From contig WJKG01000084.1 in assembly GCA_014729205.1 (NCBI GenBank), positions 1 to 12,343 of the forward strand: a DNA stretch of 12,343 nt, read 5' to 3'. The notes under the pieces were generated by a model, which saw only the letters and a program-made list of their open reading frames with translations, made no database searches and had not been told where the DNA came from. Made by a program: the position numbers and the translations under genes. Below are positions 6,901 to 11,894 of this stretch, one piece after another (positions within the stretch are counted from its first letter, which is position 1; each line of letters opens with the position of its first letter). This DNA comes from a candidate division GN15 bacterium. GTDB taxonomy: Bacteria; Zixibacteria; MSB-5A5; GN15; FEB-12.

Positions 6901-9784
6901 CAATGGTACTGTCACTTCCGACGGACTCTGGTGCTTCACTCCGGGCCGTGGCAGCTTCACGGTCTCAGCCGCCGTCACTGACTCCTGTGGAGCGGCGGAC
7001 ACGGTGACCATGACCTACAACGTCACAATCAACAGCGCGCCGGAAATCTGGTTCGCAACTACCGATACCACCCAATTCGCCTGCGCCGGTGAAGAAATCT
7101 GCATCGGTTACACGGTCAGTGATGCCGACATCGGCGACATTCTCGAAGAGGCGTTGACCTCGGGCGATGCTACTATCGACACTGTCACCAATACGGTTTG
7201 CTTCCTGCCGGACACATCCGGCACGTACGTCTTCAGTGCCAGTGTCACTGACGGCTGTGGCGCACAAGACACTATCACTGTAAGTGTCTGGGTTGAAATG
7301 AACGAAGCCCCGGTGGTCAATGCCGGTGCGGATACAGTACGCTTCATTTGTGAACCGCAGGAGGTCTGCCAGACGATCACTGTAAGCGATCCAAATAGCA
7401 ATCTCGATTCGGTCTATGTCACTGGCGGTGTCGGTCAGATCAGCGGCAACCAGCTCTGTTTCCCGGCCGACACATCGGGTACCTACACCTTTGTGATCGA
7501 AGCGGTCGATGGGTGCGGCCTTACGGCGAGCGACGAGATATCTTTCACGATTGACATCAACTCCCCGCCGGTCTGTCAGGTCCCGGCCGACACCACGCTC
7601 TTCCAGTGTGAGCCGCAGCAGGTAATCCTCCCCGTCAGCGGCACCGATACCGATGGTAACTTCGACCACTGCGAGATCATCACCGGTCCGGGAACACTCG
7701 CCAACGGCAACTGGAAATATACGCCGACAGTCGACCAGTCCGTGACAGTTGGGATCATGTGCATCGATGCCTGCGGCGCCGTGTGCACGGATTCGTTTAC
7801 GGTTGATATTCAGCTCAACAGCCAACCGATGGTTGACCTCGGAGCGGATACCACCATGTTCCTGTGCAGCCCGTCGCCATACTGCTGGCCGGTTGATATT
7901 CAGGATGACGACGATAACATCACCGCGGTCGAGCTGGTCGAAGGCCCCGGCAGCTACGATGAAGGCTCCGGTGAGATTTGCTTCTCTCCGACGGTCGACC
8001 CGCAAACATACACCTTTGTCGTATCCGCTACCGATGACTGTGGTGCGACCGATTACGACACCGTGAGTATTGAAGTTCACTACAATTCTGCCCCAACGCT
8101 CGACCCGCCGCCGGACTTCATCGCCTATCTCGATGAACCCGGCGAGGTCTGCTTCGACGTCAATCCTGGCGATGTCGATGGCAATCTCTCCAGCGTGTCG
8201 GTGGCCCCGTTTGGAACCTACAGTAGCGCCACGGAGCAAGTTTGCTTCACCGCCGACAGCACAGGCGACTACTGCCTTGTGGTGACGGCCACCGACGCGT
8301 GTGGGGCGAAAACCAGGGATACGGTATGTGTGACCATTCAGATCGATGAGTGCATCCACGTCCAGATCGAGAAGACCCACAACTCCTACCAGGGCCTGAT
8401 CGAGCAGGTAGACATCTCGCTCAATGGAACCGGTAAGGCACTTGGCGGCTATGACCTACTGGTCTCGTACGAGGTATCCGCCCTCACTGTCTCCAATGTA
8501 CATATCGGGACCGCGGTCGAGTCCTGTGGATGGGAGTACTTCACCTACACCTTCGGTACCTCCGCAGGTTGCAGCGGGGGCTGTCCGACCGGGCTGTTGC
8601 GCATCATCTCCATTGCCGAAACCAACAACGGGTCAAACCACCCGAGCTGCTTCCTGGAGGATGCAATCGGTCCTCTGGCCACCATCGACTTCCTGGTCTC
8701 CAACGACGCCAGCCTGGAATGCCAGTATGCGCCGGTGGAGTTCTTCTGGGTGGATTGCGGCGACAACACCATGTCCAGCAAGGAAGGTGATACGCTGTGG
8801 GTCTCCCGTGAGATCTATGACTTCGAGTACAACAACATTACCGACTTCAGCTGGGGCTTCCCGGGCAAGTTTGGCGCACCCGATCCGTGCCTGGTTGGCG
8901 GCGGCGAAGGCAAACCCAAACCGATCCGCTGTATCGACTTCACCAACGGCGGAGTGGATATCGTCTGCGCTGACTCCATCGATGCTCGAGCTGATATCAA
9001 TCTGAATGAAATTCCCTGGGAGATCGCCGACGCTGTCCTGTACAGTAACTACTTCGTCTATGGTCTTTCAGTGTTCACCATCAATCAGGCGGGACAGATC
9101 GCCGCCTCCGATGTCAACGCCGATGGTATCACGCTCAGTGTGGCCGACCTGGTCTACCTGATTCGCGTGATCCGTGGTGATGCACCGCCGAACGCCAAGC
9201 TCAGCGCCCATGCCGAGCATGAGGCCGAACTGCGCATGGCCGGTGGCGTGCTGAGTATCGCCAAGACCGAAGTTGCGGTGGGCGCGCTCTCGATGGTGCT
9301 TGAAGGCAAAGTGGTGCCAGCCCTGCACGACGATGCCGAAGGCATGGAGCTTCGCTACAACTACGACGGCACCAACACCCGCGTTTTGGTTTACAACATG
9401 GACGGCGATGTCTGGCTGAGCGAAGGTCCCGTGTTCACGGTGGAGGGTCAGCCCCAGATCGTGAAGGTCGAGGCTGGCAGCTTCAATGGCGCCGTTATGA
9501 ACGCGAAGGTGATCGATGTGCCGCGCGAGTGGAAACTGTCACAGAACTACCCGAACCCGTTCAACCCGACCACGGTGATTGAGTTCTCGCTCAAGAAGAC
9601 TACCGATTGGAAACTGACCATCTACAACATCCTCGGTCAGACAGTCAATCGGTTCTCGGGTACTCGGGACATTGGGCTGAAGAAGATAGAATGGGATGCC
9701 CAGAGTTTCGCGTCTGGAGTTTATTTCTATAAGCTCGAGGCTGGTGACTTCAGCGACACCAAGAAGATGGTCTTGCTCAAGTAG
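896..9784 (+). CDS. Giant T9SS-exported surface protein with 24 Cys-containing Ig-like repeats
   Basis: This is a 2,962-residue secreted protein, probably a surface adhesin or structural filament; no enzymatic motif is visible. Order of parts: signal peptide (residues 1-27, cleavage after SVHA); DUF4114-like domain (about 89-195, with EDGGDEDYQDL at 178-188); 24 Ig/PKD/cadherin-like repeats (196-2483); cohesin-like domain (about 2484-2645); dockerin-like pair of loops (2700-2751); a beta-rich segment (about 2765-2875); and a Por/T9SS type A sorting domain (2881-2962) starting LSQNYPNPFNPTT and ending in MVLLK. The start is supported by AAGGGAAG ending 5 nt before the ATG. Most repeats open with N-S-A-P or G-Q-A-A, carry EIC and QICF-type cysteine motifs, and close with D-x-C-G before a Thr/Val-rich strand. 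Asp/Asn-rich loops (DPDGN, DADNN) could bind calcium. By family knowledge, the T9SS tail directs export across the outer membrane and cell-surface attachment or release. The ligand is unknown. Confidence 0.93.
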   Translation: MSTRHLVKLAVLTAVVLLGLSAASVHAQGKESVADSLFSKATNDESPLQDLLDSLGYSIDVANDELGYEVFCGQDGFNQATMKLEVARSALYATSGYYVAGDTSNFYQLFGPSDQPGDSVQFTLATADSIGFYLKPNYPEPDFTWLSENYLNSDGFDHFWVFSTGVPHEYVICWEDLEDGGDEDYQDLVINVRFANHAPEFTLSDSSLVLCESESVCFDVLVTDPNCEGDSLWIEMISGDGVFDPDSAVGTISTQHCFQPTVSGDYEFVFQAEDILGELTVDTVTISVALASAPQVTLPDSTLFLCDPAEICLPVDIFDADCDVVSVTTNFGTYTGTQNMFDQIQRLNELGATVTQIGGGAPGQTLLTAADWVGSVNSQSGVSVGLPNFAFASTVVNTGSFPAGIGPSQASGQLTGPPTDLTFTLPGAGGPDGGSGDGSCDFSTGKYVVLGFPQMITTCNGANTDFIIFTNTATSGTAQVIFRANGTPVDTSTLTVPGGTAGSGMGGITFDMPDGIAFNEVYIKSVSGGFECDAFAARTAPSSTTSDICFTADTSGTYVITVTATDDCGNVGTGTATVNVTLNSAPVVNAGADQDLFVCDFSELCLGVDISDPDNNLTNSFIHSGPGTLAGGQVCFTPTGSGVNTIVIGATDECGLVTYDTVVVTVSDNGPPIATDPQPVTVAACEAEQYCHTFTATDPNGGTLNWSLLSGPGSITTEGEYCFTPDITGDYTATVVVVDSCGLADTTSITYSVTINTAPMAVDPSQTFELFQCDPEEVCYQFVASDNEGGTLTWTLLDGPTGATVDANGQVCFTPDQTGTFTAIVQVADTCGAADTADVTYNIELNETPTVALGDDSTLVLCESQEICLDYTIDDPNGTDGLTEEMLEGFGSIDTASNQICFTPTTSGDYSFVVGVTDGCAAQGADTVLVSVTMGQAASITCPTGPVTANLCSVDQVCEQLDIEPDDATVTTSYGSWSNDQLCFTADTSGTYEIEVIASDVCGADTCLITFEVEIGQAAQISCPTISPIFLCDEDTACIPVGINGSDLSVTVMPIGYYQAGNVCFPADTSGTYEIFVIASSPCGTDTCLLSAPITVNSAPVANDPTSPVDTFLCDADQICYDFQAADVNGGPLTWSRLSGSGTVTDDGLWCFNANSTGSRSVTAVVTDPCGAADTVSMTYNVTINTAPTLALGNDTSFFRCNLSEICLPYTLEDPDANLDVVELLFGNGTLQPNDDILCFTPASPGTYQFIVRVADECGDEDIDTLNVTIDLNSAPVVDAGADITLFECSPTEICWSASVTDADGNLTESELVEGPGTFDGSQICFTPSATGEYTFVLRGMDNCGLEEFDTVVVNFTLNSPPVANAGGTRSATFLCAPQEICWPAGCSDPDGNLADCALVEGPGTYDGSQICFTPSTTGDYTFVLEATDACGLTDRDTVVYPIVINSDPVCTLPGDTLIFQCTPEEVCLPAYATDIDNNIVSAQIISGPGELINDQWCYTPTADQAVTVTIRFEDDCGAFCEGTFTAEFDINGAPFVEFGQDTTIFQCTAQEICLPYTSGDPDDGRPLTLDLESGAGTLDETNGLVCFTPTASGDYSFVLNITDECGEADSDTINVTVQTNSAPVANAGADQTLFVCDTHTEICWPAGCSDADNNLTDCIFNGPGDYDGSEICFTPNSSGNYVFTLKAIDECGQEHIDTATITVTVNSDPEIALDSDINTQLCQPEAICLNYTVNDVDGASGLVETMVSGYGTLDTAANQVCFTPTTAGSYEFVMSVADSCGGTDLDTATVTVTFGEIAQIECPSSVVGVWLCEVETVYYMLDISPASATVTTSFGSYIGGEIAFPADTTGIYEIQVIAETACGADTCELTFDVEIGQAAQIVCPDPQDIFLCGPGTECVPISVLTPGATVTVNPIGSYNAGNVCFPVDTSGHYELEVIAATDCGADTCSIIADVTINTPPVATVPDPAVVDTFICQSDEICYQFSGSDVDGGDLTWSRLSGNGTVTSDGLWCFTPGRGSFTVSAAVTDSCGAADTVTMTYNVTINSAPEIWFATTDTTQFACAGEEICIGYTVSDADIGDILEEALTSGDATIDTVTNTVCFLPDTSGTYVFSASVTDGCGAQDTITVSVWVEMNEAPVVNAGADTVRFICEPQEVCQTITVSDPNSNLDSVYVTGGVGQISGNQLCFPADTSGTYTFVIEAVDGCGLTASDEISFTIDINSPPVCQVPADTTLFQCEPQQVILPVSGTDTDGNFDHCEIITGPGTLANGNWKYTPTVDQSVTVGIMCIDACGAVCTDSFTVDIQLNSQPMVDLGADTTMFLCSPSPYCWPVDIQDDDDNITAVELVEGPGSYDEGSGEICFSPTVDPQTYTFVVSATDDCGATDYDTVSIEVHYNSAPTLDPPPDFIAYLDEPGEVCFDVNPGDVDGNLSSVSVAPFGTYSSATEQVCFTADSTGDYCLVVTATDACGAKTRDTVCVTIQIDECIHVQIEKTHNSYQGLIEQVDISLNGTGKALGGYDLLVSYEVSALTVSNVHIGTAVESCGWEYFTYTFGTSAGCSGGCPTGLLRIISIAETNNGSNHPSCFLEDAIGPLATIDFLVSNDASLECQYAPVEFFWVDCGDNTMSSKEGDTLWVSREIYDFEYNNITDFSWGFPGKFGAPDPCLVGGGEGKPKPIRCIDFTNGGVDIVCADSIDARADINLNEIPWEIADAVLYSNYFVYGLSVFTINQAGQIAASDVNADGITLSVADLVYLIRVIRGDAPPNAKLSAHAEHEAELRMAGGVLSIAKTEVAVGALSMVLEGKVVPALHDDAEGMELRYNYDGTNTRVLVYNMDGDVWLSEGPVFTVEGQPQIVKVEAGSFNGAVMNAKVIDVPREWKLSQNYPNPFNPTTVIEFSLKKTTDWKLTIYNILGQTVNRFSGTRDIGLKKIEWDAQSFASGVYFYKLEAGDFSDTKKMVLLK
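1160..1480 (+). other. DUF4114-like domain
   Basis: Residues about 89-195. The segment has the family pattern DHFWVF...YVICWEDLEDGG-DEDYQDLVINVRF, in which an acidic loop (residues 178-188) precedes the last strand. Domains of this type occur in large bacterial surface proteins and the acidic loop is a likely calcium site. The N-terminal limit is approximate. Confidence 0.6.
1898..2533 (+). other. 212-residue domain inserted inside repeat 2
   Basis: Residues 335-546 interrupt R2 between VTTNFGTY and SDICFTADTSGTY, which in R7 and R17 are adjacent through a short hairpin. The insert is Gly/Ser/Thr-rich and contains GKYVVLGFPQ, NTDFIIFTN and DMPDGIAFNEVYIKSV, suggesting a lectin-like beta-sandwich. 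No family is firmly recognised. It has three cysteines of its own. Removing it leaves R2 at 79 residues, the size of a GQAA-type repeat. Confidence 0.75.
3431..5755 (+). repeat. Super-repeat copy A (R6-R14)
   Basis: First copy of a duplicated multi-domain block. Its repeats have lengths 267, 243, 243, 264, 264, 258, 261, 258 and 267 nt. It matches copy B subtype by subtype, except that R12 (4970-5230, 261 nt) has no counterpart there. Confidence 0.8.
6014..8083 (+). repeat. Super-repeat copy B (R16-R23)
   Basis: Second copy of the block, with repeat lengths 267, 243, 243, 264, 270, 258, 258 and 267 nt. R16-R20 begin exactly 2,583 nt after R6-R10, and R22-R23 begin exactly 2,328 nt after R13-R14. 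Two members, R17 and R22, have lost both C2 and C3. Confidence 0.8.
8345..8829 (+). other. Cohesin-like domain
   Basis: Residues about 2484-2645. The order of strands fits cohesin-type sandwiches: an early EQVDISLNG strand, then ALGGYDLLVSYEVSALTVSNV, a SGLLRII-type centre (GLLRIISIAETN) and GPLATIDFLVSND. It also carries several non-repeat cysteines. Assignment rests on pattern only. Confidence 0.5.
8981..9190 (+). other. Dockerin-like double calcium-loop module
   Basis: There are two loops of the same unusual spacing: D2700-I-N-L-N with an Asp at 2712, then D2739-V-N-A-D-G with an Asp at 2751, followed by the helix LVYLIRVIRG. In classical dockerins the last ligand is at loop position 12; here both loops place it at 13. 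The first loop is degenerate (no DG). It could pair with a cohesin-like partner in the same or another protein. Confidence 0.6.
9536..9781 (+). other. Por/T9SS type A C-terminal sorting domain
   Basis: Residues 2881-2962, 82 residues, the usual family size. It carries SQNYPNPFNPTT at the start, LTIYNILGQTV in the middle, ASGVYFYKL near the end and a final KKMVLLK. Family knowledge: such tails are recognised by the type IX system and normally removed at the cell surface. Confidence 0.88.
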
Positions 9785-9801
9785 CCCGTAAAGACCTCTA
9801 A

Positions 9802-9826
9802 AGTGGGTCAGCTCCCACGACCCACT
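9802..9826 (+). repeat. Stem-loop after the giant gene
   Basis: AGTGGGTC (9802-9809) and GACCCACT (9819-9826) form a perfect 8-bp stem with a 9-nt loop, 18 bases after the stop codon. No T-tract follows. It probably assists termination or protects the mRNA 3' end. Confidence 0.5.
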
Positions 9827-9834
9827 AACTGTCC

Positions 9835-9873
9835 AAAGCGCCCTGCTGCCCGTCCGCAGCGGGGCGCTTTATT
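9835..9873. terminator. Rho-independent terminator, probably bidirectional
   Basis: A 14-bp stem, AAAGCGCCCTGCTG (9835-9848) with CAGCGGGGCGCTTT (9857-9870), contains one G-U pair and an 8-nt loop. The A-run on one side and T-run on the other let it work for the giant gene and for the convergent Smr gene that ends at 9880. Confidence 0.75.
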
Positions 9874-9879
9874 CTGCCC

Positions 9880-10161
9880 TCACTCCCGCTTCAGATCCAC
9901 CACCGTTGCCCCCCAGCCGCCACCGCTCCCCCCCTCGTGGCGAAACGACTCCACCGCCGGATGTGTGACAAGCAGCGACTGCACAATCTCCCGCTGGACC
10001 CCGATTCCTTTCCCGTGGACGATGCGCAGGGTGTGAATTCCACGTTGCAGGCACTCGCGGATATACTCGGTCACCACCGCCTTTGTCTCTTTGGGTGAGA
10101 ACTGGTGGAGGTCAAGGGTACCATCGATAGGATACTCGTGCGTGTCGTCGTGATCGGTCAT
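9880..10161 (-). CDS. Stand-alone Smr-domain protein
   Basis: A 93-residue protein that consists almost entirely of a Smr (small MutS-related) domain. Visible motifs are LDLHQFSPKE (about residues 16-25, the DLH motif) and RIVHGKGIG (about 46-54, the HGxG motif), followed by a GGWGATVVDL terminal strand. Smr domains act as nucleases or nicking enzymes on branched DNA, or on RNA during rescue of collided ribosomes; which applies to short stand-alone versions is not clear from sequence. The common DLHG is DLHQ here, as in other short Smr proteins I recall. The ATG is supported by GGAG about 5 nt upstream. It is convergent with the giant gene, sharing a terminator, and divergent from the peptide transporter with a 155-base gap. 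Confidence 0.88.
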   Translation of the reverse strand: MTDHDDTHEYPIDGTLDLHQFSPKETKAVVTEYIRECLQRGIHTLRIVHGKGIGVQREIVQSLLVTHPAVESFRHEGGSGGGWGATVVDLKRE

Positions 10162-10305
10162 TCCGGCTCCAGTGGTTACAGTTCTGCAGGCAGAATATTG
10201 TCACGGCGGCGGCATTTCGCAAGTAATCCGTGGTGCTGAATCCCTGCTTGACCCGGCCGGCCTCCGGGTGTTTCTTGGGGCAAACATACCCTGTTTGATC
10301 AACAT

Positions 10306-10311
10306 AAGGAG
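10306..10311 (+). promoter_or_regulatory. Ribosome-binding site deciding the GTG start
   Basis: A perfect AAGGAG lies 5 nt before GTG at 10317. No ATG is in a comparable position, so GTG is the start of the transporter gene. Confidence 0.85.
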
Positions 10312-10316
10312 CCACC

Positions 10317-11777
10317 GTGAAAGCCAACTCCGCCGAGGCTGCCGCTGAGAAGGAAGGGCTGTTCAGCCAGCTATTGGCCCTCAAGCGACCCTTCTGGATG
10401 GTCAATATCATGGAGATGCTCGAGCGGCTCGCCTATTACGGCGTGCGGGTCGTCATCCCCATCTACATCGCCCAGGCCGATGAAATCGGCGGCCTGCATT
10501 TCACCCAGACCGAAAAGGGCATCATCTTCTTCTGGTGGGCCATCTTCCAGTCAATCACACCCATGTTCTCCGGCGGCTTTGCCGATCGCTATGGGTTCAA
10601 GAAGACCATTGCTGTTTCGGTGGCTATCAAAGTGCTCGGGTATGTCCTTATGGCCACTCAGCGCGATTTCTGGCCGTTCTTGATCGGCTGCTGTGTGCTG
10701 GCATTCGGAACCGCCATTTTCAAGCCGGGCGTACAGGGCACTCTGGTTCAGTCGCTGAACAAGAAGAACTCCTCGGTCGGCTGGGGCACGTTCTATATGC
10801 TGGTCAATATCGGTGGGTTCCTTGGTCCGCCGCTGGCACACTTCCTGTACGGCATCTCCTGGCCGGCGGTGTTCTACGGTTGTGCCATTATCGTCTCGCT
10901 CAATTTCCTTATGCTGTTTACATACAAGGAGGTTGAGTCCGGCGATGAAAAGAAAGGCAGCCCCTTCCGGGTGCTCATGATCACTGCCCGCGAACTGATG
11001 AACTTCCGCCTGGCGGTCTTCATAGTCATCATGTCCGGCTTCTGGCTGATGTTCATGCAGCTATTTGACATGCTGCCCAACTTCATTGTCGACTGGGTCG
11101 ACAGTACTGCCATGGTCAAAGGCCTCGGCCTGCCTGAATGGATGCAGCAATACCACTCAGATCGTGGCCCACAGGTATCACAGGAGTGGCTGATCAATGC
11201 CAACCCCGGGTTGATCGTGCTGGCTGTCGTCTTTGTTTCACACCTGGTGGCACGAATGCGGCGGGTGCACTCGATCACGCTGGGCATTACCGTGGCCTCG
11301 GTGGGCCTGTTGCTGGCCGGATTCACGACCTCGGGCTACATCTGCCTGGCAGGTATTCTTGTCTTCAGTCTGGGTGAGATGATGTCCTCGCCAAAGATGA
11401 ACGACTACCTCGGCGTCATCGCTCCGCCCGGCAAAAAGGGGCTGTACATGGGCTTTGCCAACATCCCGCAGGGCGTCGGCTGGGGTGTGGGTTCGCTTCT
11501 GGCCGGACGTGTCTACGATCTGCAGGGAGACAAGGCGAATCTGGCAATCGATTACCTGGCACGCAATTACGGCATCACCGACGTCACCCGCCCGGAAGCG
11601 ATGGATACCCTGCAAAGGGTCGCAAACTTGAGCGCGGAACAAGCCACGCAGCTGCTCTGGAATACATACGATCCCTACACACTTTGGTATCAGTTCGCTG
11701 CTATCGGGTTCGCCTCGGCGCTTGGTATGTGGTTGTACGCGCGGTGGGTCCGTCGCTACGAGGAGCCCGACGTGTAG
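10317..11777 (+). CDS. POT/PTR-family proton-dependent oligopeptide transporter (MFS)
   Basis: A 486-residue inner-membrane transporter that would import di- or tripeptides with protons. Family marks: the ExxER motif of the first helix (E33, E36, R37 in MEMLERLAYYG); an MFS motif-A-like loop GGFADRYGFKK (about residues 84-94); FKPG at 135-138, matching the PTR2 FKPN signature but with Gly for Asn; and GEMMSSP with E354, at the place of the conserved helix-10 Glu. The length is near the family norm and 12 or more hydrophobic segments are visible. An insertion of about 60 mostly polar residues (from DLQGDKANL to NTYDPYTLW) precedes the last helix. The neighbouring downstream peptidase fits a peptide-utilisation role. 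Substrate specificity cannot be read from sequence, and some POT members carry nitrate or other solutes. Confidence 0.87.
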   Translation: MKANSAEAAAEKEGLFSQLLALKRPFWMVNIMEMLERLAYYGVRVVIPIYIAQADEIGGLHFTQTEKGIIFFWWAIFQSITPMFSGGFADRYGFKKTIAVSVAIKVLGYVLMATQRDFWPFLIGCCVLAFGTAIFKPGVQGTLVQSLNKKNSSVGWGTFYMLVNIGGFLGPPLAHFLYGISWPAVFYGCAIIVSLNFLMLFTYKEVESGDEKKGSPFRVLMITARELMNFRLAVFIVIMSGFWLMFMQLFDMLPNFIVDWVDSTAMVKGLGLPEWMQQYHSDRGPQVSQEWLINANPGLIVLAVVFVSHLVARMRRVHSITLGITVASVGLLLAGFTTSGYICLAGILVFSLGEMMSSPKMNDYLGVIAPPGKKGLYMGFANIPQGVGWGVGSLLAGRVYDLQGDKANLAIDYLARNYGITDVTRPEAMDTLQRVANLSAEQATQLLWNTYDPYTLWYQFAAIGFASALGMWLYARWVRRYEEPDV

Positions 11778-11894
11778 CGTCATCCTGTCTGCACAGGGGG
11801 CTGACAAAGCTTGGCGCGGTACCTTGCGGTGCGGGCGGTTTTTGGCTATTTTCACGGGGATATGTCGCAAACGAACCTACCCGTGGAGAATGAT
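11778..11894 (+). other. Intergenic gap between transporter and peptidase
   Basis: 117 bases. The only structure seen is a 5-bp hairpin (CCTGT/ACAGG around 11784-11797) without a T-tract, so no convincing terminator or promoter separates the two genes. They may be co-transcribed. Confidence 0.4.

Larger units (their letters stand above)
1481..8344 (+). repeat. Array of 24 protein repeats (78-96 residues each)
   Basis: Repeat starts, in residues: R1 196, R2 292, R3 583, R4 669, R5 756, R6 846, R7 935, R8 1016, R9 1097, R10 1185, R11 1273, R12 1359, R13 1446, R14 1532, R15 1621, R16 1707, R17 1796, R18 1877, R19 1958, R20 2046, R21 2136, R22 2222, R23 2308, R24 2397; the array ends at 2483. 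R2 is longer because of an inserted domain. Core pattern: A strand, C1, six residues (seven in R15), C2 in strand B, Asp-rich loop, C3 in QICFTP, GxYxF strand, DxC4G, then a Thr/Val strand. Subtypes: GQAA type of 81 residues (R7, R8, R17, R18); TWSRLSG type (R4, R5, R9, R19); WPAGC type (R12, R15); PVC type (R13, R22). Spacing and strand pattern resemble PKD/cadherin-like beta-sandwiches; the exact family is not certain. Confidence 0.93.

Noticed and set aside
1481..8344. Regularly spaced repeats considered as a CRISPR or satellite array
   Set aside because: The periodicity is about 240-270 nt, strictly in frame, and conserved at protein level, so these are protein domains.
6965..8380. 471-codon open frame on the minus strand
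   Set aside because: It is antisense to the repeat array, has no recognisable domain, and its length follows from the codon bias of the GC-rich sense gene. The sense frame shows clear repeat homology throughout.
11784..11797. Hairpin after the transporter gene as a terminator
   Set aside because: The stem is only 5 bp and is followed by G-rich sequence, not a T-tract.
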